From assembly GCF_963576675.1 (NCBI RefSeq), contig NC_088913.1, positions 26,367,001 to 26,431,000 on the forward strand: a stretch of DNA of 64,000 bases, written 5' to 3'. The position numbers and the translations under genes are program-made. The notes below the pieces were generated by a model. It did no database searches. It was given only the letters and a program-made list of their open reading frames with translations, and had not been told where the DNA came from. The stretch comes from Euphorbia lathyris (Eukaryota > Streptophyta > Magnoliopsida > Malpighiales > Euphorbiaceae). Positions 56,291 through 64,000 of the stretch are shown here, piece by piece. How positions within the stretch are numbered: position 1 is the stretch's first letter; the number at the start of each line of letters is the position of its first letter.

Positions 56291-57463
56291 AGTTTTCTTA
56301 GCCTTCTAGTGTGAAAAAGAAAATAAAATAGTAAGAAATTAATAGTTAACTCCAACAATTATAGGGTTATTTTTTAAAAAAAAAAATCACCGTGGCTACA
56401 CTGATATGCAAATAATATATTGCGGTTTTTTTTTGTTATCAAACCGATAACTGTGCTTGTTGTCATTTATCAAATCAATAACTTTTAGATTTATATTACC
56501 AATTTGGCCGTCAACAATCTCAAAATGAATATTTTAAAGAAATAAGTATCTTAGAATCACATTTAATATAAAATCACATTTTTTATTTTCCAAAATCTAT
56601 CATTTTTAGAGCTTTCCGTCTCTAAAAAGTAACTTTCGCTCCATTAAACACCTACCTAAATGACCTCAAACCTAAAAAAATTAAAGAATTAAAATTGTTT
56701 AGAATATAATAAACAATTTTTAGGATAATAACCCTTAATATGCAAATCAACTTTTTTTTTTATCAACACTAAAAATTATAACCCTATACGTAAAGTATAA
56801 AGAATCATAATTTATAAAGTATGCAGGAGTGATTAGTATGGTATGGGTGTCCATAACACAAAATTACAAATGTTTTTAGGACAATATTCTTGCTATCATG
56901 ATAGAGTTAGGATCTTGAGTTGGATAAGGTTAATAATTAATTAATACATGGAAGTTCATAGAACCTTTCCAGTTTTCAAAATTTACATCAAATGGATAAG
57001 AATATGTATCGAAGCTATTTCTGGCTTATCAAAATGTCCTGAATGAAGCCTTGCTGGATCATTCATATCCTCTTTTCCAGGTGTCGACATTCATCATTCC
57101 CTTGTTTTGCTACGTATCCTATCTCACAAACCTCAATGTTCTTTTGATAAGAATGTTTGACATCTCATCTGTTCAATATGGAACTTCTTTCATTGGGATT
57201 TATGCAGTTTAATTAGCTTTTATTCATTTAAGGATATATATTGAGTTTTACAATAATGATTTCGTCAACTAGATGAATACTACAGTAGGGGTGGAATCAG
57301 GAGGGTTGGGGTGTGTTCGAGCCCCGACAGGTTGCGAGAAAATTAATAATAGATAAATAAAGAATGGATACGTAAGACACGTGGACCAATGAAATATTAT
57401 GAATAGAAAAATGATAAAGGATAACCGTTTTCTTAAATGTGGAACAATCACATGAGCATGTCA
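56291..57463. other. intergenic, nothing recognised
   Basis: AT-rich with poly-T and poly-A runs. No coherent frame or terminal repeats were found. Confidence 0.4.
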
Positions 57464-58229
57464 TATTACGCCAAATAGCTTCTCAGATGACGGTAAAAAG
57501 CAATTGTCCCATAAGATAAAAAACGGTTATGGAATTCATTGTCGTCTGATGTACCTTCAGACGACGGCTGAGTTCTGTTATATGAAGGCACGTCACATGA
57601 CATTAGCCTATTTGCGTACTGTCACATTACTTTTGTTACGATGACAGCTTATTTATTATTATCATCACCTTTAATATCATCACATGTCATACTAATAATT
57701 AAAAATGTCAAGTAGATATATGAGAAATTGTCATATTGGTATTCGCGTAGACAATTTTTATAATAATTTCTATCGTTGTAGCTTATTTCAGATAGCACAG
57801 GTCTTCATTGAGTGAAAATCCAAAGTAGAAGCTGTCTGAAAAGAAAAAGCAAGCTCTTACACCAAACTCCAATCATTGTGTAAAAGTCTAGAGTGATTTT
57901 ATTGATCTAAAGTGTTCTTCATTTAGTGAGAACAATTCTTGTATCATCTGTAAAAGGTTAGAAGAGTGAAGCTGAGTACTCGGTTATAGTACTCAGTGGT
58001 AGAGAGAAGCTGAGTACTCGGTTATAGTATTCAGTGGTAGATAGGATTGAGTAGACGAATAGAGGACGGTACTCTTGCATACTCAGTTGCTATTGTAAAG
58101 GGTTTGTGCTCTACCTTTAAAGAGCTCAGTAGAGGATTAACAAAGCTCGGAGAGATTCCGGGGACTGGACGTAGGCGGAGATGCCGAACCAGGATAAGTC
58201 TGATGAGTAACTTCTAACCCTTTCTCTTG

Positions 58230-58265
<36 letters not shown>

Positions 58266-59605
58266 TGCTTGCTTAAAATTACTCAGTAAATAATCTGTAC
58301 AAGCTGAAGCTGAGTAATCTGAGTGCTAAGTTGGAAACTAACTTAAGTGTTATTTCCCAACTCAACTGAAACAGCTCTAGTCAGTATCTGATTAAAGCTG
58401 TCTCACACCACACTCAACCTTGTTGACCTGAAACTAAGTTAAACCATTAAACATCCAATTAAGTCAGCATTATTAAGTGAAAAAGTTATATTAGTTCCTA
58501 ACCCCCATTGGAACTAATCCTATCGTGTTACACGGGACCAACACAGTTGTTATCAGTGATATAGAGCAAATTCCTAATAGTAAAGCATTTATGTTTTGTA
58601 GTGGATAAACAAGTGTGGATTGAGTTACAACCATTCAGATTTGGATCATCTCCGCATAGAATGGGCAGATCATGTGCTTTACTTGAAGTGACAATGGATT
58701 GTGTATGTAATCCTGTTTTCATACAATATGATTATCGGTTTGTGGTACACTTGTTGTTGTGCATATTTTGGGTCCTTTTTTGGTGCATATTTTCGTACAA
58801 TGATATCCCACTGGTTATGTGTATATATTGTGCACAACTGGTGTACATATTATGTAAATAATGGATAGTTAAGTTATATATGAAGTTTATAGCTTGGTTG
58901 TAATTGTAGTAGTGTCATGTAATTTCAATTGCAGTATGTACAGGTGCATTAAAAGGTTACAGGTTATGCGACACAGTTGGGATAAAAAAATCTAGCGTCT
59001 AATGCATTAGTGAATGACCGCAAAATTAAAAAAATTGTCATATTATGACGGGTGACACGATACCAGGTTAATGAAATACTGTCATGACTAAAACGCTAAG
59101 ATGACATAAATAAAAAATAGGACTGTCGTCTTACAATTAACGTAGTCAAATTTGATTGACTTTTATGACATTTGATTAAATGAAAAATGTCATGTGAAAT
59201 CCACGCACAAGACAAAAAATTTAAAGACAACGTCAAATGAAACATCTTTGAACGACAACAACAAAGAGGAAAACTATCGTCGTAACTTATCTACAATGAT
59301 ACAAACAATAATAAAAAATGTCGTATGACAATAAAAAGGTCTATGGTTTTACATACTTGACGGTATATATAAAAAAATTGTCATTAGAAATTATCCAATA
59401 CTACGGTTTGAACAAAGTCGAACGTCGTTGTAACATGGAAAAGATGACAGACGCTTAGGAAGCGCGTGTCGTCTGTCGCTTCGAAAGATGACAGAACTCG
59501 ACCGTCGTCTGATGCCTTATCAGACGGCAGTGAGCCCTGTGACAGATTTATATCGTGCGGGACAACGGTTTTGAACCGTCGTCTGAATAGGGTTTTGGCG
59601 TAGTG
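57464..59605. mobile_element. CACTA-type element, non-autonomous
   Basis: The right end TTTTGGCGTAGTG (to 59605) is the complement of CACTACGCCAAAA. The left end TATTACGCCAAAT matches with CAC changed to TAT. Both subterminal regions repeat CGTCGTCTGA / CAGACGACGG phrases, typical of CACTA transposons. The 3-bp flanks TCA and TAA do not clearly match. No transposase was recognised. The interior contains LTR-like sequence (57780-58543), so it may have taken an insertion. Confidence 0.65.
57780..58543 (+). repeat. LTR-like sequence inside the CACTA element
   Basis: Contains GGGGACTGGACGTAGGC followed by GCCGAACCAGGATAAG, a phrase I associate with U5 or leader regions of plant Copia elements. 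It ends GGGACCAACA, followed by TTGTTATCAGTG, a possible decayed tRNA-Met primer site. A 38-bp period duplication (57969-58043) and a (TA)n(TG)n microsatellite (58230-58265) lie within it. The left end is not defined. Confidence 0.4.
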
Positions 59606-59623
59606 TAACCATATGCAAGAGGA

Positions 59624-59638
59624 CCCCCCCCCCCCCCC
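59624..59638. repeat. 15-base C homopolymer
   Basis: An uninterrupted C run 18 bp outside the CACTA end, in an AT-rich neighbourhood. Length may be unreliable in assembly. Confidence 0.85.
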
Positions 59639-59699
59639 AAATCAAAGAGAAACTGCAAACCACTTTAGACAATAAAGATACATTTAACCTCATTAGTGA

Positions 59700-60359
59700 A
59701 GAGATGAACCGAAGACTCAAAAGTGTTATAATCGATGCAAGAATTGATGCCTAGATCCTAGAGGTCATATACATTAGCTACCATTCGTCTATGCATGCAT
59801 CATGGAATAATAGATAGCATACGGATTGAAATACCCATCAGTTAAAGAGTATAACAGAATGTTGGATCCCATGATTCACATTAAAACTTTAAAAAGGTCA
59901 TTAGAAACTACCATATCTACGGATGTTATTTTATGCATGCTATTTCCCATGATCAAACCGGAGCTTCAACCAAATTGGCCCCGAGTTTTCCCAACACTTC
60001 ATAACCTCCATATCATAACAAACGACCATAGAAAACCTCAACGACTTGGTCTCAGAACAAACTGAAACACTTCAAGAATGGGTGGAAAGGTTCTATAAAA
60101 CAATGATCTAGGTGAGGAACCTTAATATATGAATGTGGGAGTCAATGTTATGGTTGCAAACTACCGAAGAAAACCTATCAAAGGAGCTCAGTACTTGATG
60201 GCCCTGATCATTCCCTAGCCTTATAAAATGGGATGAACATCACCTCAATCTGCTGGTAAAGGATAAATTAGTAGAAGTAAGTCATAAACATCAACATTAT
60301 ATGGAGTGGGAACGAGACTAGCGAAAACCGCAAGAATGGCTAGAGAGGGACTTCACACC
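59700..60359 (+). pseudogene. degenerate Gypsy gag fragment
   Basis: The plus strand reads DPMIHIKTLKRSLETTISTD and then VILCMLFP, comparable to the DP..H...F......SD...C..FP pattern of plant Gypsy capsid proteins. Later pieces (WDEHHLNLLVKDKLVEVSHK) also look gag-like. Stops are frequent. The upstream end and pol are absent. Confidence 0.4.
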
Positions 60360-61825
60360 TGATAGCGATAAAACGTATCTACTCCTAAGAGCAAGTGAAC
60401 TCTATCGTTATAAAGTAGTAAACGTTCCTAAGAACGGTATCGATCCCACAGAGACTAGTTTCCTATTTCTTACTCGACTAAAATCCTACATTAACTAATG
60501 AATTTATTAAAAAGTATGCTGTTTTAATTAATCTAATTAAATAATGATTTAATAATTGGTAGTTCTATGAATGAGTGAGAGGGTGAGATATCAGGATTCC
60601 TATGTTTATATTCTATGGTATCAAGTCATGCAGTGATGTAACAAAGATCTAAATCTAAAAGACAGTAACTTGCCTTAAGAAGTAAATAACCTCGGCTTAA
60701 GATTATCAACTTTATTCCTAACTCCTTAGACCGATGCTTGATTAGGCAAAATCTCTAAGTTACTAGGAAGCATGAATATTAATGAAAGCTAAAGCTAAGC
60801 CGTGAGTTAGACTACAAAGCCGCACTATTCGGTTAGGGTATATGTAGAGTTAGGGTTTGCTTGGTTGAATTGATTACTTGATGAGGTTTCACAATCCAAC
60901 TCCTATACTAATCACTTGATTAGGTTTTTTAGTATAGACAATAATTCCTAACTGAATCTTTTTGGTTAATTTCTTTTCACAACACAATTTAAACATTAAC
61001 TTGATTTAAACCATATTCGCTTAGTTCACTTTTAATCCCAGCCAAATGGTGGTTTAGTTTATGATGAAACTAAAACACAAATTGGGGATAAGATAAAGGA
61101 AAGGTGAGCTCATGTTTATCATATACTTTTAAGATTCAATGTGAGAGAAAATACGAGATGAAGAGAATTGAACTTTAATAAGTAAATTGATAGACTTGAG
61201 ATGAAGAACAAACCAATATTGAAGTCTTACAACTAAGGGACGAATGTACCTTGGTTGCTTGAATACAAAACGAATCTGAATTTACTTGAATGTAAAACGA
61301 ACAACTAAAAACTAAGAATAACTAAAATTGAATACCTAATACAATGGTTCTAGCCTCTATTTATAGTGTTATTATCACTATTCTAATCTAATTAGGTCTT
61401 CTCTCTATCTCTAAATCAGATTAAGGTGTTTGTTTTTTTTTATCTGAAGTTGAATAATTGAAGTTGAGTTGGAGCAGGATTCGTAAGTCTACTCGTCCAG
61501 TAAGGGACTTACTCACCGAGTAGGTGTCCAATTTCAAGCTTTTCATAGTTGACTTTCATCTCTATTTCTTTGACTGAACTTGGGGCTTGTATGGTCTGGA
61601 CGAGTAAATTAACTCGTCGAGAAGTTAATGTTACTCGTCGAGTAGAGATTCTTTTCAACCTTCATTTTGCTCCGTTTCTTCCTCAATTGTACCCGAAACA
61701 CCTCAAAGTGCACACATCAAGTGTATAATAGAGAAAACATCATATAAACTATGGTAAACAAATGATAATCATACCTAAATAGGTCTAAAACTATGCCTAA
61801 GAATCTATATAAAATGACCCTGACA
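60360..61825 (-). repeat. Athila-like LTR with palindromes (minus strand)
   Basis: On the minus strand it begins TGTCAGGGTC, directly after the polypurine tract AAAGTGTGGGGAAGT (plus-strand 61826-61840). It ends ...CGCTATCA at 60360. TATAAATA is at 61358-61365. Upstream of it in element orientation (61490-61644) are TACTCGTCCAGTA, TACTCACCGAGTA, AACTCGTCGAGAA and a perfect TACTCGTCGAGTA. It is therefore a 3' LTR with its interior to the right, but no pol is recognised there. Confidence 0.6.
61490..61644. repeat. CTCG-N-CGAG palindromes in second LTR
   Basis: Four palindromic or near-palindromic units with the same 9-bp core as the array at 2284-2411, but flanked by A/T instead of G/C. The perfect unit is at 61632-61644. 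They lie 130-290 bp upstream of the minus-strand TATA box. Confidence 0.65.
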
Positions 61826-61998
61826 ACTTCCCCACACTTTAATTAAGTTCATAACATAAGGAAAATTACAACTATATTTAAACAAGTCAATTACAAAATG
61901 TGATATGCAACATTTAATTAAAAAGTATGTCAAAATTTATAATGAATAACATTTTGATTAGAATTATATTAAAATTATAAGTTAAATATAACAATATT

Positions 61999-62290
61999 CA
62001 CTACAAAAAAGACGTTTACCGACGGTTTTTTTGTCCAGTAGCGACGGTTTTAACCGTCGGTATATACATTAGCGGCGGTTTCGAAAACCGTCGGAAAAGT
62101 GTTGTGATTGCGACCGTTGCTACGTTTACCGACGGTTTTACTACAGCGTCGGGGTAAGGTTTTTTATTAGCGACGCTTTCTACTGGCGGTTTAAACCGCC
62201 CCTATAAATCGATTTTCAAGAAAAAACATTACCGACAGAAATCTGTCGTAATCCGTCGCCAAAATTTTTTTCCGTCGCCAAAAATTTAGT
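61999..62290 (+). mobile_element. CACTA transposon terminus and subterminal repeats
   Basis: Starts CACTACAAAAAAGACG. Reiterated ACCGACGGTTTT, ACCGTCGG, GGCGGTTT and related phrases in both orientations follow to ~62290. This is the hallmark of a CACTA end. The other terminus is not in the window, so the element would extend right, through the exon-like sequence. Confidence 0.75.
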
Positions 62291-63175
62291 GCCCAAACTT
62301 GAATTGTACAAACAAATGATTTCTGATTAGTAATACATCTGATTCAAATTTAAATTTAGTGCCCAAATATAAATTGTGTTTCCCATTTATCTGATTCAAA
62401 AAATTCGAAGTCTCATACAAACTTGTATAGTACAACAATAATATCAAAATTCGATTAAATACATACCACGACCTAGAGGATTCCCTAACTCAACAACCCA
62501 AAGCAACCTCTCTATATCCAAGACAGACCCCCACACCCCTGCTCCCATGATCAAAACAGTTGTATCAGGACCACTCTAATCATACAGAGTTAATGAAACA
62601 GAGTGAATGAAAGACTCTAAGCATTCTGTTAGCAGAAAACAAACTGTTACTTCCATGTTCCTCTCCTCTTGACCTTTTTCCATCCTTTTTCAACACCTGC
62701 AAAACATTAGAAGCCCAAAATCTAAAAACCAATAAGGCTATTAAAAGTACTTGGCCTAAAATACTAAGTATATATTTGTTAGAACTGAAATCTGTAGTCT
62801 GCATCTGAGAAAACTATTGAAATTATATGAAACAACTGCATTTCAAATTGGTTTTTCACACTATAACATGCTTCAATGACTTTAGAACAAAATAATAACC
62901 ACAAATACAGAAAACCTCCGAGAATGTCTTGAAAACTGTCAAAGAACAAACAAATTGCACCAGAAACACAAAAAAACCCCAAGCCCATGGACCCAATATT
63001 TAAGTTGCATAAATAGAGATATAAGTAATACATATCGGGCGTGCTTCTTTTAAAGCAGCTTTGAGATCCTCAAATACAGCTGGTAGACAAATAGCCATTA
63101 GACGCGTTTACAATTCCCGCTCCCTAAAAGCACATAAACAGAACTGGCAGAACGAGATAGAGAGAGAAAGCTTAC
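62291..63175. other. intron-like or intergenic sequence
   Basis: No complete gene. On the minus strand, ATGGCTATTTGTCTACCAGC at ~63097 opens a short protein-like stretch (AVFEDLKAALKEARP) that could be a further exon, but its phase does not join the exon at 63176-63241. Confidence 0.35.
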
Positions 63176-63241
63176 TAATTGCAAAGTTGTTCTGCTGATA
63201 TACTCTTCAGGCAGCCATGACAGAGATTCAATTAACAGAAC
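63176..63241 (-). CDS. candidate exon, unidentified gene
   Basis: A 66-base stretch bounded by TGCAG before it and GTAAG after it (minus strand). It encodes VLLIESLSWLPEEYISRTTL plus QL with no stop. Both splice signals are good and the length is a multiple of three. It joins in phase with the candidate exon at 63854-63923. I do not recognise the protein. It may be a host gene running off the window or a gene piece captured by the CACTA element whose end is at 61999. Confidence 0.45.
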
Positions 63242-63853
63242 CTGCAGATATAGTAGAATAAACAATAAGCCATTTGACATATGAAATGAGAAACACATTA
63301 TGATGACACTTGATTAATGGAATTATAGACAATAGAACATAGTACCACAAAAAAAAAGTAATATCTAATGTATTTGTTACTAATTACTAACAATAAAAAT
63401 ATCTAATAACAATAATTATAGACCACTTAAGTTTCAACCTGATAACTAAACTTGTCAATTATCAAGACCAAGGAATTTCTATACTGGGCATATAATATAG
63501 AGTCATGGAAACCAAACTTGACAGGACTCTTGTAATAACGTTTTTCCCTTAGATTCAAAGAACAACTCGAGTTAGTGAGTGAACATACCTTATGTGATAA
63601 GACCAACTAAGTCCAATGAACAGACATATATATTTATATTTATAAAGCATTACTAGAGCAAGTTAAGATAGAGGAAGAGAATCTGGTAAGAATTCATACA
63701 AAAAGACAATGCCAATTCAGGCTCCTCAATCTCTTCTTATACAACAAAATAGACACAGAAAAGAAAAGAGTCCCACTAATTAATTGGTCAAGATGATGAC
63801 CTCACAAATAAGGGAAGATATAATGTATTTGAAGTAATTCAGAATTATGTTAC

Positions 63854-63923
63854 CTGGGTTGACAGCCTCCTGATCTCTTGGTTCAAGATTATGCCCAAAA
63901 GATGCAAGTTCTCATGACTTCTC
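63854..63923 (-). CDS. candidate upstream exon, unidentified gene
   Basis: A 70-base stretch on the minus strand, after ...TTAAATTAG and ending CCCAG before GTAAC. In the only fully open frame it reads RSHENLHLLGIILNQEIRRL plus STQ, helical and amphipathic in appearance. Its phase-0 end matches the exon at 63176-63241. The intervening ~610 bp would be an intron. The rest of the gene lies beyond 64000. Product unknown. Confidence 0.45.
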
Positions 63924-64000
63924 CTAATTTAACAAAATGAAAATCATGGATATGTATTATGCATAGGTAATACCGTAATAGCAAGTAGAAGATGAAATTA

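Noticed and set aside
58528..58861. 64- and 86-codon frames inside the CACTA element as transposase
   Set aside because: No transposase motif recognised, and they overlap on opposite strands.
1..64000. CRISPR array or bacterial-type defence system
   Set aside because: All tandem repeats seen are microsatellites, LTR palindromes or MITE-internal repeats; sequence is plant nuclear in character.

Overview
The window looks like repeat-rich intergenic DNA from a flowering plant, most likely a eudicot. The evidence is AT-rich non-coding DNA, many plant-type LTR retrotransposons, L1-type LINEs and MITEs, microRNA169 hairpins, and one plant secondary-metabolism glycosyltransferase gene with a short GT..AG intron. 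I cannot name the species. Only one protein-coding host gene looks intact: a UDP-glycosyltransferase of the UGT73-like type at 45480-47001. The host RNA genes are MIR169 loci near 30.4-30.8 kb and 54.5-54.6 kb, all on the minus strand. Two host-gene remnants are also visible: a broken nuclear-protein pseudogene at 28.3-29.1 kb, and two phase-compatible unidentified exons near 63.2 and 63.9 kb.

Layout. 0.5-18.7 kb is a three-level nest. A Mutator-type MITE (10-bp duplication TTGAATAATA) is split by a minus-strand Copia element (duplication AATAC). The left LTR of that Copia is split by a plus-strand Athila-like Gypsy element (duplication GAGAC). 19.0-22.0 kb is a 5'-truncated LINE. 22-30 kb holds MITEs, SINE-like pieces, an unusual A-rich tract, a Copia remnant and the pseudogene. 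30.4-30.8 kb is a two-hairpin MIR169 cluster with its own TATA box. 31-33.9 kb holds stacked MITEs. 35.25-41.41 kb is an apparently full-length L1-type LINE with a perfect 16-bp duplication and three in-frame stops in ORF2. 42-45 kb holds MITEs and two copies of a roughly 0.6-kb retroposon. 45.5-47.1 kb is the UGT gene. 48.5-52.3 kb is a truncated Copia interrupted by a 2.26-kb solo LTR. 53.5-56.3 kb is a second copy of the MIR169 block with its flanking sequence. 57.5-64 kb holds a CACTA-type element, a degenerate Gypsy gag, an Athila-like LTR on the minus strand, and the end of a second CACTA element followed by exon-like sequence.

How the parts relate. The MIR169 blocks and a downstream flanking sequence recur in the same order, so the region was built by segmental duplication of a MIR169 cluster and then enlarged by transposons. 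The second copy has lost one hairpin by an arm rearrangement. Two separate Athila-like LTRs carry clusters of short CTCG-N-CGAG palindromes upstream of their TATA box. I found no CRISPR array, defence island or clearly new enzymatic system. The most informative features are the MIR169 duplication, the LTR palindrome arrays and the nested-insertion chronology.
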